Position numbers and translations under genes: made by a program. The notes under the pieces were generated by a model. The model was not told the DNA's origin and ran no database searches. It worked only from the letters and a program-made list of their open reading frames with translations. DNA of 64,000 bases from an uncultured Eubacteriales bacterium (lineage in GTDB: Bacteria; Bacillota; Clostridia; Oscillospirales; Acutalibacteraceae): contig CAKSYX010000004.1 in the NCBI GenBank assembly GCA_934525065.1, positions 1 through 64,000 on the forward strand, in the 5' to 3' direction. Every line of letters starts with the position of its first letter. Position 1 is the stretch's first letter. Shown here in pieces: positions 15,437 to 24,673 of the stretch.

Positions 15437-16429
15437 ATGAACCTCAAAGGAAAAGATTTTTTGAAGCTGCTTGATTATTCCGCCGATGAGATAAATTATC
15501 TTCTCTGCCTTGCAGAAGAACTTAAGCAAAAAAAGAAAAGCGGTGTGCCGCATAAGCTTTGCGAGGGAAAAAACGTTGCGCTGATTTTTGAAAAGACCAG
15601 CACCAGAACAAGGTGCAGCTTTGAAGTCGCTTCGCGCGACCTTGGAATGGGCTGCACTTACCTTGACCCCTCCGGTTCGCAAATAGGCAAAAAGGAGAGC
15701 ATTGCAGACACGGCGAGAGTGCTTTCTTCAATGTTTGACGGAATCGAATACCGAGGCTTCGGACAGCAGATCGTTGAAGAGCTTGCAAAATATGCTTCGG
15801 TGCCTGTTTGGAACGGCCTGACCGATGAATTCCATCCGACTCAAATTCTCGCCGACTTTCTGACAATTAAAGAACACTTCGGTTCGCTTGAAGGAGTCAA
15901 GCTCACCTATATGGGTGACGCAAGGTTCAACATGGGCAATTCGCTCATGGTCGGCTGCGCCAAAATGGGCATGAGCTTCACCGTCTGCGCACCGAAGGAG
16001 TATTTTCCCGATAAAAAGCTCATTGCAGAATGTGAAGCCATCGCAGCAAAAACAGGCGCTTCGCTCTGCTTCACCGAGGACACGGCCGGGGGCGCAAAGG
16101 ACGCCGATGTAATTTATACCGATGTGTGGGTTTCAATGGGTGAACCCGTTTCCGTTTGGGAAGAACGCATAAAGGCTCTTTCGCCCTATCAGGTCAACAG
16201 CGGCCTGATGAAAAAGGCGAAGCCGACAGCTGTTTTTATGCATTGCCTTCCGGCTTACCACGACCTCAAAACAGCCGTCGGAAAAGAAATGGGAGAGAAA
16301 TTCGGCCGCAGCGAGATGGAGGTCACAAACGAGGCTTTTGAAGGCGCGCAGTCCGTTGTTTTTGAAGAGGCCGAAAACAGAATGCACACAATAAAGGCCG
16401 TTATGGCGGCAACGCTTCTCAGCTTATAA
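15437..16429 (+). CDS. argF: Ornithine carbamoyltransferase
   Basis: A 330-residue cytoplasmic enzyme that makes citrulline from ornithine and carbamoyl phosphate in arginine synthesis (or in the reverse, catabolic direction). The carbamoyl phosphate motif STRTR is at about residue 56, HPTQ at about 135, and the OTCase signature FMHCLPAYHD near 270. Start at MNLKGKDF, after ATGGAGA. Only 31 bp separate it from the transporter ATPase, so it is probably in that operon. The carbamoyl phosphate synthase genes follow, giving a supply chain. Confidence 0.94.
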   Translation: MNLKGKDFLKLLDYSADEINYLLCLAEELKQKKKSGVPHKLCEGKNVALIFEKTSTRTRCSFEVASRDLGMGCTYLDPSGSQIGKKESIADTARVLSSMFDGIEYRGFGQQIVEELAKYASVPVWNGLTDEFHPTQILADFLTIKEHFGSLEGVKLTYMGDARFNMGNSLMVGCAKMGMSFTVCAPKEYFPDKKLIAECEAIAAKTGASLCFTEDTAGGAKDADVIYTDVWVSMGEPVSVWEERIKALSPYQVNSGLMKKAKPTAVFMHCLPAYHDLKTAVGKEMGEKFGRSEMEVTNEAFEGAQSVVFEEAENRMHTIKAVMAATLLSL

Positions 16430-16438
16430 TTCACACGC

Positions 16439-16513
16439 ACCCGAAGGCGGAATTTTCTCCTTCGGGTATCATTCGCAGGAAAACCAGACAGGCCTCGCTA
16501 TCGGGGCCGAAGT
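16439..16513 (+). promoter_or_regulatory. Leader of carAB with two hairpins
   Basis: ACCCGAAGG/CCTTCGGGT (16439-16469) and GGCCTCG/CGGGGCC (about 16491-16508) form two stems. Neither has a strong T run, although GAAGTTTTAAC follows the second. No convincing promoter or ribosome binding site is visible before carA. An attenuator is possible but unproven. Confidence 0.4.
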
Positions 16514-16531
16514 TTTAACAAAAAAAAGCTT

Positions 16532-17635
16532 ATGAAAAAGATAAATAAAAAACTTGTTTTGGAAGACGGCAGCGAGTATTACGGATACGGCTTCGGTGCG
16601 GACTGCGACAGGGTTTGCGAAATTGTTTTCAACACCTCGCTCGTCGGCTATCAGGAGATCGTCTCCGACCCGTCATACACCGGGCAGACAGTCGTCATGA
16701 CCTATCCGCTTATTGGAAATTACGGAATCTGTGATGACGACTTTGAATGTAAAATGCCAACCATCGGCGGCCTTGTTGTTTATGATTATAACGACAGACC
16801 GTCTAATTTCCGCTACACAAAAACACTTTCCGAGCTGCTTGAAGAAAACGGAATCCCCGCAATCAGCGGCGTTGACACAAGAAAGCTTACAAGGAGCATC
16901 CGCGACCTCGGCTCGCGACGCGTTTTGATGACGGGCGCAGACACGCCAAAGGAAAAGGCACTTGAAATTATTGAAAATACGCCTGTTCCCCATGATTCGG
17001 TTCAGCGCGTCAGCTGCAAAAAACGCTGGTATTCGCGCACGGCGAACCCGAAGTTCAACGTTGTTGCCGTGGACTGCGGAATCAAGCTCAACATTGTTCG
17101 TTCGCTCAACCGCCTCGGCTGCAACGTGACTGTTGTTCCGTTTGACACCCCGGCGGAAAAAATCGAGTTCATGAAGCCGGACGGAATTTTCCTTTCCAAC
17201 GGCCCGGGCGACCCTCAGGACGCAACGGCTGTTATTGAAACGGTGAAAAAGCTTCGGGGAAAATACCCGATTTTCGGAATTTGTCTCGGCCACCAGATCA
17301 TTGCCCTTGCCGCCGGAGCAAAAACATATAAGCTCAAGTTCGGCCACAGGGGCGGAAATCACCCCGTGCTCAACAAAAAGAACGGCAAAATTGAAATCAC
17401 CTCTCAGAACCACAGCTACGCCGTTGACGAAGGCAGTCTTGAGGGTACGGAACTTACCGTTACCCACATTAACCTCCTTGACAAAACCGTTGAGGGGCTT
17501 GAAAACAGGGCTCAGCGCATTTTCAGCGTTCAGTATCACCCGGAAAGCGCGCCCGGTCCGCAGGACAGCGGCTACCTTTTCGGCGAATTCATAAAATATA
17601 TGCAGGAGGCGAAGGACGATGCCGAAAAGAACTGA
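16532..17635 (+). CDS. carA: Carbamoyl-phosphate synthase small (glutaminase) subunit
   Basis: A 367-residue class I glutamine amidotransferase that supplies ammonia to CarB for arginine and pyrimidine synthesis. It has the N-terminal CarA domain (LVLEDGSEYYGYGFG), then the catalytic nucleophile in FGICLGHQI, with His/Glu in VQYHPESAPGP. Length fits the family. The start is family-typical, but no Shine-Dalgarno is visible (the upstream bases are A-rich), so initiation may be weak or leader-dependent. The 3' end overlaps carB by 17 bp. Confidence 0.94.
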   Translation: MKKINKKLVLEDGSEYYGYGFGADCDRVCEIVFNTSLVGYQEIVSDPSYTGQTVVMTYPLIGNYGICDDDFECKMPTIGGLVVYDYNDRPSNFRYTKTLSELLEENGIPAISGVDTRKLTRSIRDLGSRRVLMTGADTPKEKALEIIENTPVPHDSVQRVSCKKRWYSRTANPKFNVVAVDCGIKLNIVRSLNRLGCNVTVVPFDTPAEKIEFMKPDGIFLSNGPGDPQDATAVIETVKKLRGKYPIFGICLGHQIIALAAGAKTYKLKFGHRGGNHPVLNKKNGKIEITSQNHSYAVDEGSLEGTELTVTHINLLDKTVEGLENRAQRIFSVQYHPESAPGPQDSGYLFGEFIKYMQEAKDDAEKN

Positions 17636-20600
17636 CATCAAAAAAGTGCTTGTCATCGGCTCCGGTCCCATAGTGATCGGCCAGGCGGCAGAGTTCGATT
17701 ACGCCGGAACGCAGGCCTGCCTTGCGCTCAAGGAGGAAGGCTATGAGGTCATTCTCGCAAACTCCAATCCGGCAACGATAATGACGGATACCCTAATTGC
17801 CGACAAGGTATACATGGAACCGCTGACGATGGAATATCTTGCAAGAATCTGCCGCTTTGAGCACCCGGACGCCCTTGTTCCCGGAATCGGCGGCCAGACC
17901 GGACTTAACCTTGCAATGCGCCTTGCAAAGGAGGGCGTTCTTGAGGAATGCGGAATTGAAATGCTCGGAACAAACGCAGAAAGCATTGCCAAAGCCGAAG
18001 ACAGGGAGCTTTTCAAAGAGCTTTGCGAATCGCTCGGCGAACCTGTCGTTCCCTCTCAGATCACATACAGCACCGAGGAAGCACTCGCCGCGGCAGAAAA
18101 AATCGGCTACCCGGTCATTCTTCGCCCGGCGTTCACCCTCGGCGGAACGGGCGGCGGCTTTGCCGACGATGAAGAGGAGCTGAAGGAAAAAATGAAAAAA
18201 GCCCTCACGCTTTCTCCCGTTCATCAGGTGCTCATTGAAAAAAGCATAAAGGGCTACAAGGAAATTGAGTATGAGGTTATCCGCGACGCAAACGACACTG
18301 CGATAACAGTCTGCAACATGGAAAACCTTGACCCTGTCGGAATTCATACGGGCGACTCGGTCGTTGTTGCGCCGAGTCAGACTCTCACAAACAAGGAATA
18401 CCAAATGCTGAGAAGCAGTGCGCTGAAGCTTATACGCGCCCTTGACGTAAAGGGCGGCTGCAACGTTCAGTTTGCGCTTGACCCTTATTCGTTCAACTAT
18501 TTTGTTATTGAGGTCAATCCCCGTGTTTCACGCTCCTCGGCTCTCGCTTCAAAGGCGAGCGGCTACCCGATTGCGCGCGTCTCGGCAAAAATTGCAGTCG
18601 GTCTGCGACTTGATGAAATTCAGCTTGCCAATACTCCGGCCTGCTTTGAACCGGCACTTGACTATGTTGTGACCAAAATGCCGCGTTTTCCGTTTGACAA
18701 GTTCCCGACCGCGCTCAACACTCTTTCGACACAAATGAAGGCGACCGGAGAGGTAATGAGCGTCGGCAGAAGCTTTGAAGAAAGCTTTTTGAAGGCTATC
18801 CGCTCCCTTGAGGACGGAAGGAACCATATCCACCTTGAAAAGTTTGACGAGGCTCACATGAGTGTCGGCGATCTGCTTGAATATATCAAGGAGGGAACGG
18901 ATGACCGCCTTTATGCAATTTCTCAGCTTATGTGGCTCGGCGTTGATGCATCTCTTATCTGCGACATCACTCAGATAGATATGTTCTTCCTTGATAAAAT
19001 CAGGAAGATAGTTCGCTTTGAAAAGGAGCTTGAAGAAAACAAAGGCTCGCTTCCTCACCTGAAGGAAGCGAAGCGCAGAGGCTTTTCCGATTCCTACGTT
19101 GCCGAGCTTTGGAACCGGACAGCGGACGATATTTATAATCTCAGGCTGAAGGAAAACATCTTCCCGGTCTATAAAATGATTGATACCTGCGCCAGCGAAT
19201 TTGAAAGTTACGTTCCGTATTTCTATTCCACCTATGCCGAGGAAAATGAGTCGATAGTTTCCGATAAAAAGAAAATTATCGTTCTCGGCTCGGGACCTAT
19301 CAGAATCGGACAGGGCGTTGAATTTGACTATTCGACCGTCCACGCCGTCAGAACCATTCAAAAAATGGGCTATGAAGCGATTGTCATAAACAACAACCCC
19401 GAAACGGTTTCAACCGATTATACTGCGGCGGACAAGCTTTATTTTGAACCGCTCACGCCGGAGGACGTGATGAACGTTGTTCTGCTTGAAAAGCCGGTCG
19501 GCGTAATTGCAACGCTCGGCGGCCAGACTGCCGTCAACCTTGCCGAGCCGCTTTCAAAGCGCGGAGTGAAAATTATCGGCACGGACTGCGACGCCATTGA
19601 AAAAGCGGAAAACCGCGACGCCTTTGATGCGGTCATCAAATCGCTCGGTATACCGAACCCGAAGGGCGAAGCCGTGACAGACATCGAAACAGGTGTAAAG
19701 GCTGCCGAAAAAATCGGCTACCCGGTGCTCGTTCGCCCGAGCTTTGTTCTCGGCGGAAGGGCAATGGAAATCGTTGCAAACGAAACAATGCTTCGCAAAT
19801 ACCTCAAAACCGCAGTTGAAGTTGACGAAGACAAGCCTGTTCTGATTGATAAGTATCTCATGGGCAAGGAGGTTGAGGTTGACGCGGTCTGCGACCGAAA
19901 GCAGGTCTTCATTCCCGGAATCATGGAGCTTGTTGAACGCACAGGCGTCCATTCCGGAGACAGCACAAGCGTCTATCCGCCGTTTTCGCTTTCGCAGAAA
20001 GTCCGCGACAAGATTTGCGAATACACAACGAAGCTCGGTCTCGGAATCGGAATCAAGGGACTTTTCAATATTCAGTTCATCGTTGACGCAGATGAAAACG
20101 TTTTCGTTATCGAGGTCAACCCCAGAGCTTCAAGGAGTGTGCCCTTCCTTTCAAAGTCCACCGGCTGCAAGCTCGTTGAAATTGCAACCCGCGTCATGCT
20201 CGGTGAAAGCCTTGAAGAGCAGAAAATCACAAAAATGCTTCTGCCAGACAAAAAACGCTGGTACGTCAAGGCTCCGGCCTTCTCCTTCGCAAAGCTCACC
20301 GGAATGGACGCATATCTTTCGCCGGAAATGAAGTCCACCGGTGAAGCGATCGGCTATGACAAACGTCTTTCCCGTGCGCTGTATAAAGCCTTCCAGGCAG
20401 CGGGCATACCCATGCTCAAATACGGAACTGTTCTTGTTACCGTTGCGGACGAGGACAAGGAAGAAACGCTTCCGCTTGTCCGCCGCTTCAGCGATATCGG
20501 TTTCAACATTGAAGCAACCTCACTCACAGCCGACTTCCTGAGCGCCCACGGAATCAGGGTGAAAAAGCTCAGGAACATCAATGAGGGCAGCGACGAGGTC

Positions 20601-20807
20601 CTGCGTTCGATTCGCTCCGGCCACGTCAGCTATATAATCAACACGCGCGCAATTCTCTCGGGCGTGCATTATGTTAACGGAGAAAAAATGCGCCGCTGCG
20701 CGGTTGAAAACTCCGTAACGACCTTCACTTCACTCGACACGGTGAGAATCGTTCTTGATGTTCTTGAGGAGCTGGTCAGCAAGGTTTCAACAATTGACAG
20801 TGAATAA
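17619..20807 (+). CDS. carB: Carbamoyl-phosphate synthase large subunit
   Basis: A 1062-residue protein made of two homologous ATP-grasp halves. The first begins VLVIGSGPIVIGQAAEFDYAGTQA, with the ATP-grasp glycine loop RPAFTLGGTGGGFA. The second begins near residue 550 (VLGSGPIRIGQGVEFDYS), with RPSFVLGGRAM. The final about 130 residues are the MGS-like allosteric domain, where UMP and ornithine bind in known enzymes. It carboxylates and phosphorylates ammonia from CarA. AGGAGG precedes the ATG inside the carA end, so the pair is translationally coupled. Confidence 0.95.
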   Translation: MPKRTDIKKVLVIGSGPIVIGQAAEFDYAGTQACLALKEEGYEVILANSNPATIMTDTLIADKVYMEPLTMEYLARICRFEHPDALVPGIGGQTGLNLAMRLAKEGVLEECGIEMLGTNAESIAKAEDRELFKELCESLGEPVVPSQITYSTEEALAAAEKIGYPVILRPAFTLGGTGGGFADDEEELKEKMKKALTLSPVHQVLIEKSIKGYKEIEYEVIRDANDTAITVCNMENLDPVGIHTGDSVVVAPSQTLTNKEYQMLRSSALKLIRALDVKGGCNVQFALDPYSFNYFVIEVNPRVSRSSALASKASGYPIARVSAKIAVGLRLDEIQLANTPACFEPALDYVVTKMPRFPFDKFPTALNTLSTQMKATGEVMSVGRSFEESFLKAIRSLEDGRNHIHLEKFDEAHMSVGDLLEYIKEGTDDRLYAISQLMWLGVDASLICDITQIDMFFLDKIRKIVRFEKELEENKGSLPHLKEAKRRGFSDSYVAELWNRTADDIYNLRLKENIFPVYKMIDTCASEFESYVPYFYSTYAEENESIVSDKKKIIVLGSGPIRIGQGVEFDYSTVHAVRTIQKMGYEAIVINNNPETVSTDYTAADKLYFEPLTPEDVMNVVLLEKPVGVIATLGGQTAVNLAEPLSKRGVKIIGTDCDAIEKAENRDAFDAVIKSLGIPNPKGEAVTDIETGVKAAEKIGYPVLVRPSFVLGGRAMEIVANETMLRKYLKTAVEVDEDKPVLIDKYLMGKEVEVDAVCDRKQVFIPGIMELVERTGVHSGDSTSVYPPFSLSQKVRDKICEYTTKLGLGIGIKGLFNIQFIVDADENVFVIEVNPRASRSVPFLSKSTGCKLVEIATRVMLGESLEEQKITKMLLPDKKRWYVKAPAFSFAKLTGMDAYLSPEMKSTGEAIGYDKRLSRALYKAFQAAGIPMLKYGTVLVTVADEDKEETLPLVRRFSDIGFNIEATSLTADFLSAHGIRVKKLRNINEGSDEVLRSIRSGHVSYIINTRAILSGVHYVNGEKMRRCAVENSVTTFTSLDTVRIVLDVLEELVSKVSTIDSE

Positions 20808-20812
20808 AACAA

Positions 20813-20852
20813 GAGGTAGCTTTGCTTTTAAATCGGAAAAGCTGCCTTTTTG
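20813..20852 (+). terminator. Terminator of carAB
   Basis: AGGTAGCTTT pairs with AAAGCTGCCT (one G-U), followed by T4. Confidence 0.8.
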
Positions 20853-20976
20853 CTGTTCTAAAAAGCAAACCACGTCTGATTTTTAACATCAGGCAGCTGA
20901 ATTGTTGAATATTTTTACTGCGATAAAAATTGAAAACACATTTGAAAAATGAATCAGAGTGATGAAAAATATATCC

Positions 20977-21005
20977 TTGCCCGACACTTGTTTTCATGAT
21001 ATAAT
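20977..21005 (+). promoter_or_regulatory. Upstream promoter-like element before the ABC exporter operon
   Basis: TTGCCC, 17 bp, perfect TATAAT. It lies 120 bp upstream of a second promoter at 21127, so transcripts would carry a long leader including the hairpin CCAAATC-AAA-GATTTGG (21024-21040). The rest of 20853-21126 shows no gene. Confidence 0.5.
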
Positions 21006-21126
21006 AACCTCACAAAACACTAACCAAATCAAAGATTTGGAGTATTTCGTCAGAACATTGTTTCATGCCGCCACGGCACGCTGCGCCTTGCGTACACGAT
21101 AATAACCGAAAACAGGCAGAAAAATC

Positions 21127-21166
21127 TTGACAAAGCGAGACCGCTGTTGTAGAATAACAGCTGTTA
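21127..21166 (+). promoter_or_regulatory. Promoter with palindromic operator-like site for the ABC exporter operon
   Basis: Perfect TTGACA (21127-21132), 17 bp, TAGAAT (21150-21155). The perfect 12-bp palindrome TAACAGCTGTTA (21155-21166) starts at the last base of the -10 box and covers the expected transcription start. This would suit a repressor of the TetR/MarR kind, but no regulator gene is adjacent. Confidence 0.6.
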
Positions 21167-21223
21167 CACATCAAACGTTACCCAACGTGGCAAATTATAG
21201 TATTTCTATATATGGAGAACACT

Positions 21224-22138
21224 ATGGAAAATATCATAGAAATTAAAAACCTTTCAAAGTCCTTCGGCGAGGTCAAAGCGGTTCAAGGCCTTTCCTTCCG
21301 CGTTGAAAAAGGCGAGCTTTTTGCCTTCCTCGGCGTCAACGGAGCCGGAAAAAGCACAACGATTTCAATCATCTGCGGCAGCCTTCAAAAGGACGGCGGC
21401 AGCGTCCTCGTCTGCGGAAACGAGGCCGGAAGGCAGCGCGAAAAAACGGCTCGAAAACTCGGCGTTGTTTTTCAAAACAGCGTTCTTGACAAATCACTTT
21501 CCGTCAAGGATAACCTTGAAAGCCGCGCCGCCCTTTACGGACTTTCAAAAAAAGAGGTCAAAGCGAGGATCGAGGAGCTTTCAAAGCTCCTTGATTTTGA
21601 AAGCATACTGAACCGTACGGTCGGAAAGCTCTCCGGCGGTCAGCGCAGAAGAATCGACGTTGCGAGGGCACTTTTGCACAGTCCTGAAATTCTGATTCTT
21701 GATGAGCCGACAACCGGCCTTGACCCTCAGACAAGGCGGCTTCTTTGGAGCGTTGTCAAAACACTGCGCGAAAAGGAGAGCATGACCGTTTTCCTCACCA
21801 CTCACTACATGGAGGAGGCAGCCGATGCGGATTACGTTGTGATTCTTGACAGCGGAAAAATCTCCGCCGAGGGCACTCCGCTTGAGCTCAAGAACAAATT
21901 CGCCGGTGACTTCATCACGCTCTATTCGGTCGGCGAAGAGCAGCTCGGTGTGCTCGGTCTGCCGTATGAAAAAATCGGTGACGGCTTCAGAATCCAGGTT
22001 GAAAACATCGAAGAAGCAACAAAGCTGATTTTGAAATATCCGGAGCTTTTCAAAGATTACGAAATTGTCAAGGGAAAAATGGACGACGTTTTCCTTTCGG
22101 CAACAGGAAAGAAACTCACGGGAGGTGAAGAAAAATGA
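21224..22138 (+). CDS. ABC-2 exporter ATP-binding protein (drug/lipid type)
   Basis: A 304-residue ATPase of the DrrA/CcmA-like family. Walker A is GVNGAGKST, signature KLSGGQRRRIDVARAL, Walker B ILILDEPTTGLDPQ, and there is a C-terminal extension of about 85 residues with the KGKMDDVFLSATG motif typical of DrrA-type proteins. ATG 21224 is preceded by GGAG at 6 bp and is preferred over ATG 21212. It overlaps the permease gene by 4 bp (ATGA). First gene of the operon that runs to 28604. Confidence 0.9.
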   Translation: MENIIEIKNLSKSFGEVKAVQGLSFRVEKGELFAFLGVNGAGKSTTISIICGSLQKDGGSVLVCGNEAGRQREKTARKLGVVFQNSVLDKSLSVKDNLESRAALYGLSKKEVKARIEELSKLLDFESILNRTVGKLSGGQRRRIDVARALLHSPEILILDEPTTGLDPQTRRLLWSVVKTLREKESMTVFLTTHYMEEAADADYVVILDSGKISAEGTPLELKNKFAGDFITLYSVGEEQLGVLGLPYEKIGDGFRIQVENIEEATKLILKYPELFKDYEIVKGKMDDVFLSATGKKLTGGEEK

Positions 22139-23034
22139 CGGCTTTTTCCGCTCTTGTCAAACGTAACACAAAGCTTTTTTTCAAGGATAAGGGGATGTTT
22201 TTCACCTCGCTTATCACGCCGGTCATTCTTCTTGTGCTTTACGCAACCTTCCTTGCAAGCGTATACCGCGACAGCTTCAGCTCCGCAATTCCGGCGGTTA
22301 TGGAGGTTCCGAAGAAGCTTATTGACGCAGCTGTTGCCGCTCAGCTTGTTTCTTCGCTGCTTGCGGTCAGCTGTGTAACCGTTGCGTTCTGCTCCAACCT
22401 GCTCATGGTTCAGGATAAGGTTTCCGGCGCAAGGCGCGACCTTTGCGTTTCGCCTGTAAGAAGCTCGTCTCTTGCGGCGGCGTATTTTGTTTCAAGCTCT
22501 CTTTCAACGCTTATAATTACCTTCACGGCGCTCGGCGTCTGCCTTTTATATCAGCTTAAAATGGGCTGGTATCTTTCCGGCGCGGACGTTCTGCTTTTGT
22601 TTTTGGATGTCTTTTTGCTCACTCTTTTCGGTGTTGCGCTTTCCTCCTGCGTCAACTTTTTCCTTTCCACAAATGGGCAAGGCTCCGCCGTCGGAACCGT
22701 TGTCAGCGCAGGCTACGGTTTTGTTTGCGGAGCATATATGCCGATAAGCAGCTTTGCGCCCGGACTTCAGAAGGTCATCTCCTTCCTCCCCGGAACCTAT
22801 GCAACGAGCCTTTTGCGCAACCATGCAATGCGCGGCGCGTTCGCCGAGATGGAAAAGCTCGGATTTCCGTCTCAGGTCATGAAGGGTATCCGCGACGGAG
22901 TTGACTGCAACCTTTATTTCTTTGAAAAAAGCGTCAGCGAAGGTGCAATGTACGCCGTTCTTTGCGGCTCAATTGTGCTTTTTGCCCTGCTTTATATAAT
23001 CTTCAACGTTGCTTCAAAAAAGAAAGCTGTGTGA
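22135..23034 (+). CDS. ABC-2 exporter permease
   Basis: A 299-residue membrane protein with six hydrophobic segments in the DrrB/ABC-2 arrangement (LFFKDKGMFFTSLITPVILLVLY at the N-terminus, GAYMPISSFAPGLQ late). It is coupled by an ATGA overlap to the ATPase gene, with GGAGGTG upstream. The pair probably exports a lipid, antibiotic or peptide; the substrate cannot be told from sequence. Confidence 0.88.
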   Translation: MTAFSALVKRNTKLFFKDKGMFFTSLITPVILLVLYATFLASVYRDSFSSAIPAVMEVPKKLIDAAVAAQLVSSLLAVSCVTVAFCSNLLMVQDKVSGARRDLCVSPVRSSSLAAAYFVSSSLSTLIITFTALGVCLLYQLKMGWYLSGADVLLLFLDVFLLTLFGVALSSCVNFFLSTNGQGSAVGTVVSAGYGFVCGAYMPISSFAPGLQKVISFLPGTYATSLLRNHAMRGAFAEMEKLGFPSQVMKGIRDGVDCNLYFFEKSVSEGAMYAVLCGSIVLFALLYIIFNVASKKKAV

Positions 23035-23043
23035 CATATACAT

Positions 23044-23982
23044 ATGAAATCAAGATTTAAAACGGCGAGGCGTTTTCTCTTGTTCTGGACCCTTTTTGTC
23101 GGTATCGGCGCGGTCGCAGGAGCCTTGGGAATGCTCATTGACCCAACGGGAAAAGCAATGGGCATGGACGCAATGCTGCCGTATTTTCAAAAGCTGCCGT
23201 TTTCACAAGTGCTTTTTCAAAGCTTCACCTTTTCCGGAATTGCGCTGCTTGTCGTCAACGGAATAACCAACCTGACCGCGGCAGGACTTCTGCTTGCGAA
23301 AAAGAAGAGCGGCGTTTTCCTTGGCGGACTGTTCGGCGTGACGCTCATGCTTTGGATCTGCATTCAGTTTTATATGTTTCCGCCGAACTTTATGTCAACG
23401 ATATATTTTATTTTCGGCTTTTTGCAGGCGGCAACCGGCTATGCCGCGTGGGTCTTTCTTAAACAGGAAAGCTTCAGCTTCAATGAAGAGGATTACAAAA
23501 ACGTCGGCACAAACAAAAACAGACTTGTTGTTTATTTCTCGCGCATGGGATACGTCAGAAAAGCGGCATATGAAGAAGCCGACAGAACCGGAGCGGAAAT
23601 TTTTGAGGTCAGGTCAACCGAACTCACCGAAGGCACGCTCGGCTTTTGGTGGTGCGGAAGGTTCGGAATGCACAAATGGGCAATGCCGATTGAAGATGAG
23701 CTTCCGGATTTTTCAAAGTACGGCCATGTGACGGTCTGCTCTCCGATTTGGGTGTTCTCCCTTGCTGCGCCGATGAGAAGCTTTTGCAAGGCTGCAAGCG
23801 GAAAAATCAAGGAGGCGGATTATATCATTCTTCATCATATGAAGGATTCGTTCACCTCTGCGGCGGACGAAATGGACAGTCTGCTCAAAGCGGAACGTAC
23901 CGCTTTTAAAAGTATCTGCTGCCGAAAGGGAAAATGCCGAACAGTGAAAGAAGAAAGCGAAAAGGCAAAAAATTATGGATGA
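23044..23982 (+). CDS. Membrane protein with C-terminal flavodoxin-like domain
   Basis: A 312-residue protein. Residues 1-145 contain four hydrophobic segments. From about residue 160 the sequence RLVVYFSRMGYVRKAAYEEA starts a flavodoxin-like fold with the phosphate loop reduced to SRMGYV, and VTVCSPIWVFSLAAPMRSF resembles the isoalloxazine-side loop. FMN binding is therefore uncertain. It starts 9 bp after the permease with no clear ribosome binding site and overlaps the hydrolase gene by 8 bp. Function unknown; a membrane-linked redox role is inferred. Confidence 0.65.
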   Translation: MKSRFKTARRFLLFWTLFVGIGAVAGALGMLIDPTGKAMGMDAMLPYFQKLPFSQVLFQSFTFSGIALLVVNGITNLTAAGLLLAKKKSGVFLGGLFGVTLMLWICIQFYMFPPNFMSTIYFIFGFLQAATGYAAWVFLKQESFSFNEEDYKNVGTNKNRLVVYFSRMGYVRKAAYEEADRTGAEIFEVRSTELTEGTLGFWWCGRFGMHKWAMPIEDELPDFSKYGHVTVCSPIWVFSLAAPMRSFCKAASGKIKEADYIILHHMKDSFTSAADEMDSLLKAERTAFKSICCRKGKCRTVKEESEKAKNYG

Positions 23983-24673
23983 AATGAAAACCGAAAAAAT
24001 TTTTATTGATAATATTCCCACGCTTGTTTGGGGAGAAGAAAGCGAAAAAGTTTATATCTTTGTCCACGGAAAGCAGAGCTTCAAGGAGTATGCAAAGCAG
24101 TTCGCTTCTATTGCTGAAAGCAAGGGCTTTCAGACGGTAAGCTTTGACCTTCCGGAGCACGGCGAACGGACGGACAGTGAAAGATGCGACGTTTGGAACG
24201 GCAAAAAAGACCTGACAAAAGTTGCCGATTATGCGTTTGGCAGGTGGAAGAATGTTTCGCTTTTTGCGTGCAGTCTCGGCGCATATTTTTCGCTTGAAAC
24301 ACTCTCTGAAAGGAATATTGAAAAGGCGCTGTTCCTTTCGCCGATTGTTGATATGCGCCTTCTTACGGAAAATATGATGCTTTGGTTCGGCGTTTCTGCC
24401 GAAAGGCTTGAAAAAGAGCAGGAGGTGCCCACCCCGATCGATGTTCTGCGCTGGGATTACTATAACTACATCATTTCCCGTCCGGTCACGAAGTGGAATA
24501 TACCTACTGCGATTCTTTACGGCGGAAAAGATAACCTTCAGCCGAGGAAAACGCTTGAAGCTTTTTGCAAAAAGTTCGGTGCCGTTCTCACCGTAAGCGA
24601 GGAAAGCAAGCATCCGTTTTTGACACCGAACGACGAAAAAATCCTTGAAAAATGGTATTCTGAAAACATCTGA
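23975..24673 (+). CDS. Alpha/beta hydrolase
   Basis: A 232-residue cytoplasmic hydrolase. VYIFVHGKQSFKE gives the oxyanion HG motif, ACSLGAYFSLE is a G-to-A variant of the nucleophile elbow with Ser near residue 107, and IPTAILYGGKDNLQP carries the Asp region. ESKHPFLT near the end carries the catalytic His. It overlaps the preceding gene by 8 bp, indicating coupling. Substrate unknown. Confidence 0.82.
   Translation: MDEMKTEKIFIDNIPTLVWGEESEKVYIFVHGKQSFKEYAKQFASIAESKGFQTVSFDLPEHGERTDSERCDVWNGKKDLTKVADYAFGRWKNVSLFACSLGAYFSLETLSERNIEKALFLSPIVDMRLLTENMMLWFGVSAERLEKEQEVPTPIDVLRWDYYNYIISRPVTKWNIPTAILYGGKDNLQPRKTLEAFCKKFGAVLTVSEESKHPFLTPNDEKILEKWYSENI

Noticed and set aside
17741..20338. Long antisense frames within carB
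   Set aside because: They are shadows produced by codon bias of the strongly conserved carB frame; none has a promoter or ribosome binding site.
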